Shown here in pieces: positions 17,284 through 26,514 of a DNA stretch of 64,000 nucleotides. The notes under the pieces are model-generated. The model had not been told where the DNA came from, searched no databases, and saw only the letters and a program-made list of their open reading frames with translations. The stretch comes from Arthrobacter burdickii (lineage in GTDB: Bacteria > Actinomycetota > Actinomycetes > Actinomycetales > Micrococcaceae), in assembly GCF_030433645.1 (NCBI RefSeq), contig NZ_JAROCG010000001.1, positions 248,001 to 312,000 on the forward strand. The letters are read 5' to 3'. The translations under genes were made by a program, and so were the position numbers. Position 1 is the first letter of the stretch. The number at the start of each line of letters is the position of its first letter.

Positions 17284-18305
17284 TAGCGCTTCGCTTTCGT
17301 TCGTGATGCAGCACGGTCCACGAGGACCGCGAGGAGGATGATGAGGCCGGTGATGAGGAGCTGGAAGAACGGGTTGACGTTGAGGAGCGTGAGGCCGGTC
17401 CGGATGGACCCCAGGAGCAGCGCTCCGAGGACCGTGCCGACGATCGAGGCGCGGCCGCCCATGAGGCTGGTGCCACCCACCACGACGGCGGCGATGACCG
17501 TCAGCTCGTAGCCGGTGCCGGAGATGGGCTCCGCGGCGCCGATCCGGCTGATCAGCAGGACCGAGGCGAATCCCGTCAGACCGCCGGCGATGACGAAGGC
17601 AGCGACCTTGGTGCGCTTGACGGCGATGCCGCTCTTCAGCGAGGCGTCGGCGTTGGTGCCGACGGCCTTGAGGTGCACGCCCAGCTTCGACCGGTTGAGG
17701 ATCAGGTAGCAGATGACCGTGATGGCCACCAGCAGGATGATCGGGTTGGGGATGCTCCCGACCGTTCCGCTGAGGATGTTCCGGAAGCCCTGGTCCAGGC
17801 CGAAGATCGGGAGCCCCTCCGTGTAGAGGAACGCGAGTCCCCGGTACACGTTGAGGGTCGCGAGGGTCACCACGAAGGACTCGAGCGAGAACACGGCCGA
17901 GAGGCTGCCGTTGATGAAGCCCAGCGCTGCCCCCAGCAGGATGCCGGCGATGATCGTGGGGACGGCTCCCCACGTATCGAGGTTCGCCGCGCAGATGACG
18001 CTGACGAGGCCGACGATGGATCCGACCGAGAGGTCGATGCCGCCTGTGACGATGACGAGGGTCATGCCGAGGGCGATGATCGCGATGATCGCGGACTGCA
18101 CGCCCATCTCGAGCAGGTTGGCGATGCTCAGGAAGGACGGTACGAGGGCGGTGAAGATGGCGAAGGTGATGATCAGGGCGAAGATGACGCCGAGGACGCG
18201 GTTGTTGGCGAAGTCGGGCATGCGGCGGGCGGGAGTGCCCGCCTTGGCAGGCGCCGGATGGGCGGCGACCTGCGCAGGTGCTGGGTGCTTGATCGGGAGT
18301 GTCAC
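17283..18305 (-). CDS. Sugar ABC transporter permease, RbsC/FrcC type
   Basis: 340 residues with about ten hydrophobic segments and a hydrophilic N-terminus of about 35 residues. Family motifs include TLVIVTGGIDLSVGSIVGL and IAAVVVGGTSLMGGRASIVGT. Forms the membrane channel of the CUT2 importer with the binding protein upstream and the ATPase at 14617. ATG at 18305 lies 42 bases past the binding-protein stop. Confidence 0.92.
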   Translation of the reverse strand: MTLPIKHPAPAQVAAHPAPAKAGTPARRMPDFANNRVLGVIFALIITFAIFTALVPSFLSIANLLEMGVQSAIIAIIALGMTLVIVTGGIDLSVGSIVGLVSVICAANLDTWGAVPTIIAGILLGAALGFINGSLSAVFSLESFVVTLATLNVYRGLAFLYTEGLPIFGLDQGFRNILSGTVGSIPNPIILLVAITVICYLILNRSKLGVHLKAVGTNADASLKSGIAVKRTKVAAFVIAGGLTGFASVLLISRIGAAEPISGTGYELTVIAAVVVGGTSLMGGRASIVGTVLGALLLGSIRTGLTLLNVNPFFQLLITGLIILLAVLVDRAASRTKAKR

Positions 18306-18347
18306 GCCGGGAACTTTCTGCTGGTGGGTTGGCAGGGACGGGGCACG

Positions 18348-19445
18348 TCAGTCGAGGGTGGGAGGCGCGTCGTCGACGTTCTCCGAGGTGATGAGTGCCT
18401 GCGGGGTGTAGACGGCCCGGGGGACCTCCTGTCCGCCGAGGAGCCGGACGGCGACGTTCACCGAGACCTGGCCGGTGAGGTACGGGTAGGAGTCGACGGT
18501 GGCCGTGAGGTCGCCGGCGCGGATCGCGTCGTAGGCGGCTTCGACTCCGTCGGTGCCGATCACCATGATCTGGCCCTTCTTGCCGGCAGCGTTCACGGCC
18601 TCGGCCACGCCGAGTGCCATGCCGTCGTTGTTGGCGTAGATCGCCGTGATGTCGGGGTACTGGCTGATGATGGTGGTCGCGGCGTCGCGTGCCTTCGCGA
18701 TGTCCCAGTCACCCGGAACACTGGCGACGACCTCGAGGCCGCCCTCCTCCGCGGTGGTGGTGAATCCCGCAGTGCGCTGCTTCGCGGCGTACACGCCGGC
18801 CTGGCCCTCGATGACGGCGACCTGGTCGCCCTCCTCCGCGGACTCGAGCACGAACTCGGCGGCGCTGACGCCGTTCTGCATCTGGTTGGGTCCCACCCAC
18901 TGCTTCGCACCGGGGAGGACGGCATCATTGACATTGACGACGAGCAGGTCCTGCTGCTCGGCCTTCTCGACGGCGGGGCACAGGTTGGTGTCCGTCTGCG
19001 GTGAGACGAGCATCGTGTACTTCTTCTGGAGCATGGTCTCCGCCGCGTTCAGCTGGCCGACCTGGTCGGATTCCGTCGCTGCGGCCTGGACATCGACACC
19101 GACGCCGTACTTCTCGGCGGCTGCCTTCTGCCCGTCGGACAGTGCTACCCAGTACTGGTTGCCCAGGAACTTCATGATGGAGCCGATCTGCGTGTCCTCG
19201 GGGGCCTCGGGAACGGCGCCCAGTGAGCTCTCGAGCTCGCTGTACTCGATGCTGTCCTCGGCGTCGTCGGTGCTGAACGGCTCCCCGTTGACGGAGCAGG
19301 AGGTGGAGGCGGCGCCGCCGGTTGCCGTGTCGCCAGCAGTGGGGGCGGCCGCGCCACACCCGGCAAGAGCTAAGGCGGCCAGGGTGAGGGTGGAGAGGAT
19401 GCCTGCGGATTTCAGAGCTGGTCGTGCAGTCGTCGATGACTTCAT
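18348..19445 (-). CDS. Sugar ABC transporter substrate-binding lipoprotein (periplasmic type I)
   Basis: 365 residues. Signal ending LALAGCGAA gives a lipid-anchored Cys; then a type I binding fold with IGSIMKFLGNQYWVALSDG, INVNDAVLPGAKQ, YANNDGMALGVAEAV and MVIGTDGVEAAYDAI, as in ribose-, galactose- and fructose-binding proteins. ATG at 19445, with AGGGAGA six bases upstream, is preferred to the 32-residue extension to 19541. First gene of the operon; divergent from the SorC regulator. Confidence 0.92.
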   Translation of the reverse strand: MKSSTTARPALKSAGILSTLTLAALALAGCGAAAPTAGDTATGGAASTSCSVNGEPFSTDDAEDSIEYSELESSLGAVPEAPEDTQIGSIMKFLGNQYWVALSDGQKAAAEKYGVGVDVQAAATESDQVGQLNAAETMLQKKYTMLVSPQTDTNLCPAVEKAEQQDLLVVNVNDAVLPGAKQWVGPNQMQNGVSAAEFVLESAEEGDQVAVIEGQAGVYAAKQRTAGFTTTAEEGGLEVVASVPGDWDIAKARDAATTIISQYPDITAIYANNDGMALGVAEAVNAAGKKGQIMVIGTDGVEAAYDAIRAGDLTATVDSYPYLTGQVSVNVAVRLLGGQEVPRAVYTPQALITSENVDDAPPTLD

Positions 19446-19561
19446 GGTGTCTCCCTGAGACAGGTGGATCAGTCGGGAAATTCCTCGCGAAACTTCGGCG
19501 CTGAAGCTGGATGGATGCTTGGAGTCTAGGAGCGGAATCACGCCGAAAAAGGGTTCTCCGG

Positions 19562-19602
19562 GAATCAGTTATAACGATTCGTGACCGTTGAATACGCATT
19601 CA
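19562..19602. promoter_or_regulatory. Candidate SorC operators: two adjacent palindromes
   Basis: 19562-19580 has GAATC and GATTC arms around the 8-base palindrome GTTATAAC (19568-19575). Nine bases on, TGAAT (19589-19593) and ATTCA (19598-19602) form a second dyad around ACGC. Both lie between the divergent binding-protein and SorC starts, in DNA more AT-rich than its surroundings. Confidence 0.55.
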
Positions 19603-19682
19603 GACCACCCCCCGGAGAGCGCGCCAATCAGCCCTGCATATATATTCAGAGACTGCTGACGGACCTCGAAAGGTAGTGCTTC

Positions 19683-20702
19683 ATGACCCCGCCGAACGAT
19701 CCCACGTCACTCACCACCGCGACCCCCGATCAGCTCCGTCTCCTGACCAAGATCGCCGTGCTGTACCACGAGGAGGGCCTCGCCCAGGGAGACATCTCCG
19801 GCCGGCTGAACCTCTCGCAGGCGAGGGTCTCCCGGTGCCTGAAGCTGGCGGCCGAACTCGGCATCGTCCGCACGTCCGTGGTGCAGCCGGCGGGCATCTA
19901 TGTGGGGCTCGAGAAGGCCCTTGAGGAGAAGTACGGCCTCCAGGAGGTGGTGGTGGCCGACATGGTCGACGATGCGTCGCTCGGCATGCGGCTCGGCTCG
20001 TGCGCGGCCAGCTACCTCGAGACCACCATCGAGGTGAACGACGTCGTCGGCATCTCCAACTGGAGTACGACCCTGCTGCAGACGGTGGAGGCGATGCGCT
20101 CCCGCCCCCGCAAGGTCCTGAGCGAAGTGATTCAGCTGATCGGAGGGGTTGGAAGCCCGCAGGCGCAGATCCAGGCCACGCGGCTGGTGTCCCACCTGGC
20201 CGAGCTGACCTCGGCCAAGCCCTTCTACATGGCAGCACCGGGCCTCGTGGCGAACAACAACATCCGCCAGGCCTTCCTCGACGATCCCGCCGTCGCCGCC
20301 ACCGCCGAGGCGTGGTCGCGGGTCAACACGTCGCTGGTGGGGATCGGGACCTTCCCCGCGTCGCCGCTATGGCAGGCCAGCGGTAACGCGCTGACGGCGG
20401 CCGAGGAGAACGAGTTGCTGGAATCGGGGGCGGTCGGGGAGATCTGCCTGCGCTACTTCGACATCGACGGCAAGCCGATGAACCCGGCGATCGAGGAACG
20501 CATGATCTCCATCAGCTCCGAGGCGATGCTCCAGATCCCCCGCCGGATCGGCGTCGCGGGCGGCATGCGGAAGCTCGCTGCCATCCGGGGCGCGATCAAC
20601 GGTGGCTGGGTGAACGTACTCATCACCGACTCCGAGGTCGCCCGGCAGCTGCTGGAGCCACCCCGGCTCGATCCCGGGGCACCGGCCTCCCGGATCAGGT
20701 GA
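19683..20702 (+). CDS. SorC/DeoR-type sugar-binding transcriptional regulator
   Basis: 339 residues. The N-terminal helix-turn-helix (KIAVLYHEEGLAQGDISGRL, LSQARVSRCLKLAAELGIV) precedes a SorC sugar-binding domain with GLQEVVVAD, DVVGISNWSTTL, VIQLIGGVG and the C-terminal GVAGGMRKLAAIRGAINGG. SorC proteins respond to phosphorylated sugars, which fits the kinase in the divergent operon. ATG at 19683, AAAGG about ten bases upstream. The end overlaps the convergent dehydrogenase stop by eight bases. Confidence 0.9.
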   Translation: MTPPNDPTSLTTATPDQLRLLTKIAVLYHEEGLAQGDISGRLNLSQARVSRCLKLAAELGIVRTSVVQPAGIYVGLEKALEEKYGLQEVVVADMVDDASLGMRLGSCAASYLETTIEVNDVVGISNWSTTLLQTVEAMRSRPRKVLSEVIQLIGGVGSPQAQIQATRLVSHLAELTSAKPFYMAAPGLVANNNIRQAFLDDPAVAATAEAWSRVNTSLVGIGTFPASPLWQASGNALTAAEENELLESGAVGEICLRYFDIDGKPMNPAIEERMISISSEAMLQIPRRIGVAGGMRKLAAIRGAINGGWVNVLITDSEVARQLLEPPRLDPGAPASRIR

Positions 20703-21732
20703 CCGGCTTGTTGCGGTAGCGTCCCACCAGTTCGGGGGCTGCCGCCTGCAGCCGGACGGGCGGGAGTCCACGAGCCATCAGGGTGAGGTCGTCCACCACC
20801 ATGTCGCCGATGGAATGGAACGCCTGGGGGATGCCTCCCGCCCGGTGCGGGGACAGGACGGTGTTGGCCAGCCCCCGGAACGGGCTGTCCTTCGGCAGTG
20901 GCTCGGTGGGCCACACGTCGATGGCCGCGAGGAACCGGCCCTGCTGCAGCCGTTCCAGCAGCGCGTCATAGTCCACGACGGCGGCCCGGCTGACGAGGAT
21001 GATGCGGGCGCCGTCGGGCAGGAGGTCGAGGGCGGTGCCGTCGAGCAGGTGGGCGTTGTCTGCCGTCGCCGTCGCGAAGACGAAGAGGAACTGGCTGGAG
21101 CGCAGGGTCTCCTCGAGGCCGGCGGGGATTCCACCGGTCTCCTGGATGACGGCGGGCGGCAGCCAGGGATCGTAGATGCGCACCGTGGTGTGGAACGGCT
21201 GGAGCAGGCGGTGGAAGCTGCGCCCCAGGTTGCCGTAGCCGAGGATCCCGACGGCGGCGCGGTGCAGGAGGATGGCATCCCCCGCGGACTCGCTGACGTA
21301 CTTCTCGCTGCCGTCGCGCATCGCGCCGTCCTGCCCGCTGATGCCGCGGGCGAGATCGAGGGCGAGCCCCAGCGAGAATTCGGCGACGGCCTGCGAGTAG
21401 GCCGAACCGCAGCCCAGCACGCGCACGCCGCGCGCGAAGGCCGTGCCGTAGTCGACGTTCGGGAAGAAGTTGCCCTCGACGTTGATGAGGGCCTTGAGGC
21501 TGGTCGCCCGGGTCAGCCGGTCGGCGTCGAGGTCCGGCTGGCCGACGATCGCGAACGCATCCTGCAGGTGCTCCTCGAACAGGGCGTCGTCCGGGGCGTC
21601 CTCGAGGTCGATGACGGTGAAGGCGGCGTCGAGCCGGGCCAGGGCTTCGGGGGTGAAGATCCTGTCCCGCTTCTGCGGCGCGGGACGGAGGAGGACGACG
21701 GGTTTCGGGGAGGCGCTCGTGGAGTCGGTCAT
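20695..21732 (-). CDS. D-isomer-specific 2-hydroxyacid dehydrogenase
   Basis: 345 residues. NAD-binding Rossmann segment VGILGYGNLGRSFHRLL (GxGxxG) with YDPW after it, VSRAAVVDYDALLERL holding the conserved Arg, DVWPTEPLP with the catalytic Glu, and SPHRAGG with the catalytic His. Catalyses reversible oxidation of a 2-hydroxyacid. ATG at 21732 has AAGGA six bases upstream; the in-frame extension to 21888 lies in the HAD gene. Downstream of, and probably cotranscribed with, the HAD gene. Confidence 0.88.
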   Translation of the reverse strand: MTDSTSASPKPVVLLRPAPQKRDRIFTPEALARLDAAFTVIDLEDAPDDALFEEHLQDAFAIVGQPDLDADRLTRATSLKALINVEGNFFPNVDYGTAFARGVRVLGCGSAYSQAVAEFSLGLALDLARGISGQDGAMRDGSEKYVSESAGDAILLHRAAVGILGYGNLGRSFHRLLQPFHTTVRIYDPWLPPAVIQETGGIPAGLEETLRSSQFLFVFATATADNAHLLDGTALDLLPDGARIILVSRAAVVDYDALLERLQQGRFLAAIDVWPTEPLPKDSPFRGLANTVLSPHRAGGIPQAFHSIGDMVVDDLTLMARGLPPVRLQAAAPELVGRYRNKPVT

Positions 21733-21760
21733 GTCGGGTCCTTGCTCGGCGGCGGACGGT

Positions 21761-22399
21761 TCAGAGGTGGGTGGTGAGGTCAGCATCCAGTGCGGCGCGG
21801 GGGTTGTGCGAGTGCCGGACCCCGACGGTGAAGGCGCCGATCTCCCTGCCCAGCGCGAGGTAGGCGTCGCTGTCCTCCAGCACCACACAGGGGGGCATGC
21901 ACAGCTCGCGGAACAGGGCTTCCTTGTCGCGGCCGTGATCGCGGCGTGCCACGCGCACGAACGGGTCGAGGCCCCACTTCCCGAGCAGCGCCGCGATGAG
22001 GTCCGGGTCGCCGTTGGAGACCACCACCTGCTCGGCGGCGACCTCCGCCAGGGCCGGCATGAGGCGGGCGGCGAGCCAGGACGGCGAGAGGCCCGCCAGG
22101 GCCGAGACGGCGACCACCTCGCCGCGTTCCCTGTGGAGCGCGGCGATGTCCTCCTCGGCGCCAGGGAATCCTTCGGAGATCACACGCTCCCAGATCCACT
22201 GCTCGGTGTGGCCCACGAGGTCACCGAAGAAGCCGGGGCCGAAACGGTAGTTCCGTCGTTCCGCCAGGTCCCGGTAGCTCGCCTCGTGCAGCGGTTCAGT
22301 ATGCCCGACGACGCCGTCGAAGTCCCAGATGACCCGCGCACCTGCCGCCTCCTGCAGCACCCGCTCCGCCAGTCGTGCCGCGTCATCGCCGTTCGCCAT
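21761..22399 (-). CDS. HAD-superfamily phosphatase
   Basis: 212 residues. Motif I WDFDGVVGHTEPLHEASY (nucleophile Asp and general acid Asp), motif II VVVSNGDPDLI, motif III Lys in HGRDKEALF and motif IV VVLEDSDAYLALG are complete. The cap domain is the helical type of sugar-phosphate phosphatases. ATG at 22399 has AAGGG five bases upstream; a longer start at 22459 has none. Cotranscribed with the hydroxyacid dehydrogenase (28-base gap), so it might dephosphorylate a pathway intermediate of the adjacent sugar operon. Confidence 0.83.
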   Translation of the reverse strand: MANGDDAARLAERVLQEAAGARVIWDFDGVVGHTEPLHEASYRDLAERRNYRFGPGFFGDLVGHTEQWIWERVISEGFPGAEEDIAALHRERGEVVAVSALAGLSPSWLAARLMPALAEVAAEQVVVSNGDPDLIAALLGKWGLDPFVRVARRDHGRDKEALFRELCMPPCVVLEDSDAYLALGREIGAFTVGVRHSHNPRAALDADLTTHL

Positions 22400-22563
22400 C
22401 GAAACCCTTATCCCTGAACCACCCGTGCCAGCCGGAAGGCTGCGCCTGATGTCGGCCATCGTAGGGTGACCACCGCGAGTCGGCCAACCAAGGATTGCGC
22501 AAGCGCGTCATGCAGGGCCCGGGGCCGTGACAACGGCGCGTCCCCTGGGCGTACGGTGGATGG

Positions 22564-24027
22564 ATGAGCGTGCCTACAGATTCCAGGGTCACTTTCGACG
22601 GTCGCTTCGCGCGGGAACTGCCCGAGATGGCGGTCGCGTGGCAGGCGGACGAGGCTCCCGAGCCGCAGCTGCTCGCCCTCAACGAGCAGCTCGCCGCGGA
22701 ACTCGGCTTCGATCCCACGTTTCTCCGGTCCCCTGAGGGCCTCGCCCTGCTCATCGGCACCTCTTTGCCGGAGGGCGCGACGCCGGTGGCCCAGGCCTAC
22801 TCGGGCCACCAGTTCGGGAGCTTCAACCCGAGGCTCGGCGACGGGCGCGCGCTCCTCCTCGGCGAGATCACCGACGCCGAGGGGCGCCTGCGCGACATCC
22901 ACCTCAAGGGCTCGGGCCGCACGCCCTTCGCCCGCGGCGGCGACGGGCTCGCCGTCGTCGGGCCGATGCTCCGCGAGTACATCCTCAGCGAGGCCATGCA
23001 GGCGCTCCAGATCCCGACGACGCGCTCCCTCGCGGTCGTCGCGACGGGACGTGCCGTGCGCCGCGAGACGATGCTGCCCGGCGCCGTCCTGACGCGTGTC
23101 GCCAGCAGCCACCTGCGCGTGGGCAGCTTCCAGTACGCGGCGGCCACCGGCAACCAGGACCTCCTCGGGCGCCTGGCCGACCACGCCATCAGCCGGCACT
23201 ACCCCGAGGTCGCGGCCGCCGAACGCCCCTACCTCACCCTGTTCGAGTCGGTCGTGTCCGCGCAGGCCTCGCTCGTGGCGCAGTGGATGCTCGTGGGGTT
23301 CATCCACGGGGTGATGAACACGGACAACATGACCATCTCGGGCGAGACCATCGACTATGGACCCTGCGCGTTCATGGATGTCTTCGACTACTCCAGCGTC
23401 TACAGCTCCATCGACCGCGGCGGACGCTACGCCTACGCCAACCAGCCGCTCATTGCGGAGTGGAACCTCGCACGCCTCGCGGAGACCCTGCTGCCGCTTA
23501 TCCAAGACGACCAGGAGCAGGCGGTCGCACTCGCCGTCGGCGCGCTCGAGGCCTTCCGCCCCCAGTACAGCGGCGCGTGGCTCGCCGGGATGAAGGCGAA
23601 GCTGGGACTGGCCGACGACGTCGGCGACGACGTCGCGTCGCCCCTCGCCAACGACGTGCTCACCCTCCTGCAGGAGAACCACGTCGACTACACGTCCTTC
23701 TTCCGGGGCCTCAGCTCCGTGGTCCGCGGTGACGCGCGGCCGGCCCGGGACAAGGTGCTCGGCGTCGCCGCCTTCGATGCCTGGGCTGCCCGCTGGCTGG
23801 CGCTGACCCCGAACGCCGACGCGATGGACCGCGTCAACCCGATGTACATCCCGAGGAACCACCTCGTCGAGGAGGCGCTCGCAGCCGCGACCGCCGGCGA
23901 CCTCGACCCGCTGGACCGGCTCGTCGACGTCGTCCGCGCACCCTTCGACGAGCGGCCGGGGCTGGAGCGCTACGCCGCGGGAGCGCCGGACGACTTCGGT
24001 TCGTACACGACGTACTGCGGGACCTGA
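22564..24027 (+). CDS. selO: Protein adenylyltransferase SelO (YdiU)
   Basis: 487 residues, full length. SelO is a pseudokinase-fold enzyme that moves AMP from ATP to Ser/Thr/Tyr of target proteins in redox stress. Characteristic segments: [35 protein letters not shown] (ATP-binding Lys), [14 protein letters not shown] (Glu), [11 protein letters not shown] with catalytic Asp, [10 protein letters not shown] with metal Asp, and a C-terminus ending YTTYCGT. The C-terminal Cys occupies the area where animal SelO has selenocysteine. ATG at 22564 lacks a strong ribosome site. Ends before a 17-bp hairpin. Confidence 0.95.
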   Translation: MSVPTDSRVTFDGRFARELPEMAVAWQADEAPEPQLLALNEQLAAELGFDPTFLRSPEGLALLIGTSLPEGATPVAQAYSGHQFGSFNPRLGDGRALLLGEITDAEGRLRDIHLKGSGRTPFARGGDGLAVVGPMLREYILSEAMQALQIPTTRSLAVVATGRAVRRETMLPGAVLTRVASSHLRVGSFQYAAATGNQDLLGRLADHAISRHYPEVAAAERPYLTLFESVVSAQASLVAQWMLVGFIHGVMNTDNMTISGETIDYGPCAFMDVFDYSSVYSSIDRGGRYAYANQPLIAEWNLARLAETLLPLIQDDQEQAVALAVGALEAFRPQYSGAWLAGMKAKLGLADDVGDDVASPLANDVLTLLQENHVDYTSFFRGLSSVVRGDARPARDKVLGVAAFDAWAARWLALTPNADAMDRVNPMYIPRNHLVEEALAAATAGDLDPLDRLVDVVRAPFDERPGLERYAAGAPDDFGSYTTYCGT

Positions 24028-24055
24028 GGCCGCCGCCACCCGGTTCCACACGAGA

Positions 24056-24094
24056 AAGCTCCGCCGGGACGAAGAAATCGTCCCGGCGGAGCTT
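24056..24094. terminator. Strong bidirectional terminator between selO and the APC gene
   Basis: Perfect 17-bp stem: 24056-24072 pairs with 24078-24094; loop AGAAA. It lies in the 82-base gap between convergent stops. Confidence 0.9.
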
Positions 24095-24109
24095 CGTTGG
24101 TACTCACGG

Positions 24110-25465
24110 TCAGTGGGTGGGCGCCGGGAGCCTGGCCTCCGCAGGAGCCGCATCGAGATGCATCTCCGGAGGAGCCTTGCGGAATCCCTTGGTGAGGACC
24201 GCGAGGTAGATGATCCCCAGGGTCAGCCACGCGAGGCCCAGCTGGATGGCGGTCGTGCTGAGCTGCGTGAGCAGGTACAGGTCGACGACGGCGCCGATGG
24301 CCGGGACGACGACGAAGCCCAGGACCGAACGCTTCCCGTGCTTCCGTTCGCGGATGAAGTAGGCGATGACGCAGACATTGACCATCGCGAACGTCAGGAA
24401 CGCCCCGAAGTTGATGAAGGACGTCGCGGTGTCCAGGGAGAGGTTCAGGGCGAACATCGCGGCGGCGCCGATGAGCAGGAGGTTCAGGACCGGGGTCTTG
24501 AACCGGGGGTGGAGCCGCCCGAAGAAACGGCGCGGCAGGACTCCGTCACGTCCCATCACGTAGAGCAGGCGGCTCGAACTGGCCTGGATGGCCAGCCCCG
24601 ATGCGAAGCCTCCGATGATGATCACCGTGTTGATCAGGTCGGCGAAGCCCTGCCCGCCGACGAGCAGGGACATGGAGTAGGCCGCCGTCGAGGCATCCTC
24701 GAAGGTTCCTCCGGGATGGACCAGCTGCATGACGTAGGACACGGAGACGAAGATCGCTCCTCCGATGAGGGCCGTGAGGAGGATTGCGCGAGGGATGTTC
24801 CGCTTCGGGTCGCGGGTCTCTTCGCTGAGCGTGCTGACCGCGTCGAAGCCGAGGAAGGAGTAGGCGGCGATCGCGGCCGCTGCCGAGACGGCGCCGATGG
24901 TGGTGGCCGAGTTCCAGATCGGGTCGAGGGCCGGAGTGGCAGCGGTGGTCCCGAGGTGCTTCACGCACATCACGACGAAGGCGATGATGCCGACGATCGT
25001 CAGGGTCATGAGGGTCTTGTTCACGCGGTCGGCGAGCACGATGCCCAGGACGTTGACGATCGTGGTGGCCACGACGTTCACCAGGAGCCACCCCCACATC
25101 GGGATGCCGGGGAACTGGGCGTTCAGGTAGAGAGCCTGGATCAGCCACGCGACCATGGGCAGGAAGAGGTAGTCGAGCAGGATCGCCCATCCGACGAGGA
25201 ATCCCACGCGGGAATCGATCATCTTCCGTGCGTAGGTGTAGGCGGACCCCGACGCGGGGATGATCCGGGCCATCTTGCCGTAGCTCAGGGCCGTCAGGGA
25301 CATCGCGATGGTCGCGAGGACGTAGGCGAGGGGCGTGGTGCCTGCACTGGTCGATGCGATGACACCGAAGGTGAGCATCACGATGGCCGGTGACATGTAG
25401 GCGAGGCCGAAGATGACGACGGCGGACAGGGACAGCTTCGCTGTCAGCCCGGAGGTGCTGCTCAT
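24110..25465 (-). CDS. APC-superfamily amino acid/amine permease
   Basis: 451 residues with about twelve hydrophobic segments. APC signatures: FGLAYMSPAIVMLTFG, PASGSAYTYARKMI, FLGFDAVSTLSEETRDPKRNIPRAILL, QASSSRLLYVMGRDGVLP. These transporters exchange or take up amino acids and amines. The start at 25465 overlaps the nitrilase stop as ATGA, so uptake and amide/nitrile hydrolysis are probably coupled: the operon likely imports and hydrolyses a C-N compound. Confidence 0.9.
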   Translation of the reverse strand: MSSTSGLTAKLSLSAVVIFGLAYMSPAIVMLTFGVIASTSAGTTPLAYVLATIAMSLTALSYGKMARIIPASGSAYTYARKMIDSRVGFLVGWAILLDYLFLPMVAWLIQALYLNAQFPGIPMWGWLLVNVVATTIVNVLGIVLADRVNKTLMTLTIVGIIAFVVMCVKHLGTTAATPALDPIWNSATTIGAVSAAAAIAAYSFLGFDAVSTLSEETRDPKRNIPRAILLTALIGGAIFVSVSYVMQLVHPGGTFEDASTAAYSMSLLVGGQGFADLINTVIIIGGFASGLAIQASSSRLLYVMGRDGVLPRRFFGRLHPRFKTPVLNLLLIGAAAMFALNLSLDTATSFINFGAFLTFAMVNVCVIAYFIRERKHGKRSVLGFVVVPAIGAVVDLYLLTQLSTTAIQLGLAWLTLGIIYLAVLTKGFRKAPPEMHLDAAPAEARLPAPTH

Positions 25466-26397
25466 GGCCTGCTCGTTTCTGTGGGTGCCGTGCCTGCCGG
25501 TGCCAGGCGGGGAGCGGGAAGGGGCGAGGAGTCCTGGATCGCCCAGTTCTCGGGCTGGATCCTGCCCGAGTAGAGCGGGAGTTCGAGCGGGGTGTCGGCC
25601 GGGGTGAACTGCTGCCACGGGAAGGTCACTCCGGCCGTCCCGTAATTGCGGGCGTGGTTCACGTCGTCCAGGTCGATGACGTCGGTCAGGATCGTCGACT
25701 CGGCGCCCGTGGACGCGGAGCGGACGCGACCCTGCGGATCGACCAGCAGGCTCTGCCCGCGGCCTTGCGGGGCGGCGGCATTGACGCTGGCGACGAAGAC
25801 CTGGTTCACGATGGCGTTCGCCTGGGCCAGGACCACTTCCTGCGTACGGTCCGCGGTGGGGGTCTGGACGACGTTGAGGATCAGTTCCGCCCCCATCCAG
25901 GCCAGGTGCCGGCTGCTCTCGGGGAACCACGCGTCGTAGCAGATCGACAGACCGACCCGTCCGAATCCGTCCATGTCGAAGACGACGAACTCGGAACCGG
26001 GGGCGACCTTCTCGTAGGGGCGCCAGGGGAAGACCTTGCGGTAGGCGGCCACGCGGCGTCCCTGCGGCGAGTACACCGCCATCGTGTTGTAGATCAGGCC
26101 GTCCTCACCGCGCTCGTAGAAGCTGCCGGGCACGAGCCAGACACCGAGGTCTCCTGAGAGTTCGGCGAGGGACCGGTCCCGCTCTCCATCGAGGGGCTGC
26201 GCCAGCTGCTCGATCAGCGAGGGTGTTTCATTCGGATCCGCTTCACCTGTTCCGCAGAGGTGGAGCTCCGGGTAGACGAACAGGCTCGTCAGGGAGTGGG
26301 CCCGGGTGGCCCGTTCCAGATCGGAGGCGAACGCCGTGAGGCTGTTCTCCGGTTGGGTGGGTGCCTGGACAAGGGCCAGCGAAAGGGGGCGTGACAT
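25462..26397 (-). CDS. Carbon-nitrogen hydrolase (nitrilase superfamily)
   Basis: 311 residues with the Glu-Lys-Cys triad in place: FVYPELHL, AAYRKVFPWRPY and SICYDAWFPESS (Cys nucleophile). This superfamily hydrolyses nitriles, amides, carbamoyl-amino acids or ureido acids. First gene of a two-gene operon with an APC permease, under a TetR regulator, so a catabolic aliphatic amidase/N-carbamoylase-type role is inferred. The C-terminal 30 residues are Pro/Ala-rich. ATG at 26397 has a weak AGGTTGAG site. Confidence 0.88.
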   Translation of the reverse strand: MSRPLSLALVQAPTQPENSLTAFASDLERATRAHSLTSLFVYPELHLCGTGEADPNETPSLIEQLAQPLDGERDRSLAELSGDLGVWLVPGSFYERGEDGLIYNTMAVYSPQGRRVAAYRKVFPWRPYEKVAPGSEFVVFDMDGFGRVGLSICYDAWFPESSRHLAWMGAELILNVVQTPTADRTQEVVLAQANAIVNQVFVASVNAAAPQGRGQSLLVDPQGRVRSASTGAESTILTDVIDLDDVNHARNYGTAGVTFPWQQFTPADTPLELPLYSGRIQPENWAIQDSSPLPAPRLAPAGTAPTETSRP

Positions 26398-26440
26398 AGC
26401 TCAACCTGCTTTTTCCGTGTGACGGGCGCCACATGAGTAA

Positions 26441-26478
26441 GTTAAAGAAACTTTAGTTAACTATTCACGGGGTGTCAA
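26441..26478 (-). promoter_or_regulatory. Promoter and TetR operator of the nitrilase-APC operon
   Basis: On the minus strand TTGACA (26473-26478) is followed after exactly 17 bases by TAAAGT (26450-26455), a good sigma-70 type promoter. The AT-rich imperfect palindrome 26441-26461 (outer arms GTTAA/TTAAC, inner AAAG/CTTT) covers the -10 box, placing a bound repressor directly on the promoter. Divergent TetR begins at 26515. Confidence 0.6.
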
Positions 26479-26514
26479 CGGAAGCGCATCGAAGGCGTAT
26501 GCCATCATCTAGCT

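Noticed and set aside
17673..19004. 443-codon plus-strand frame, Asp/Glu/His-rich
   Set aside because: Antisense to the permease and binding protein; low complexity, no motifs.
23990..24027. Selenocysteine reading of the selO stop
   Set aside because: Stop follows YCGT where bacterial SelO ends; no SECIS-like hairpin just after, and the 24056 hairpin is a terminator.
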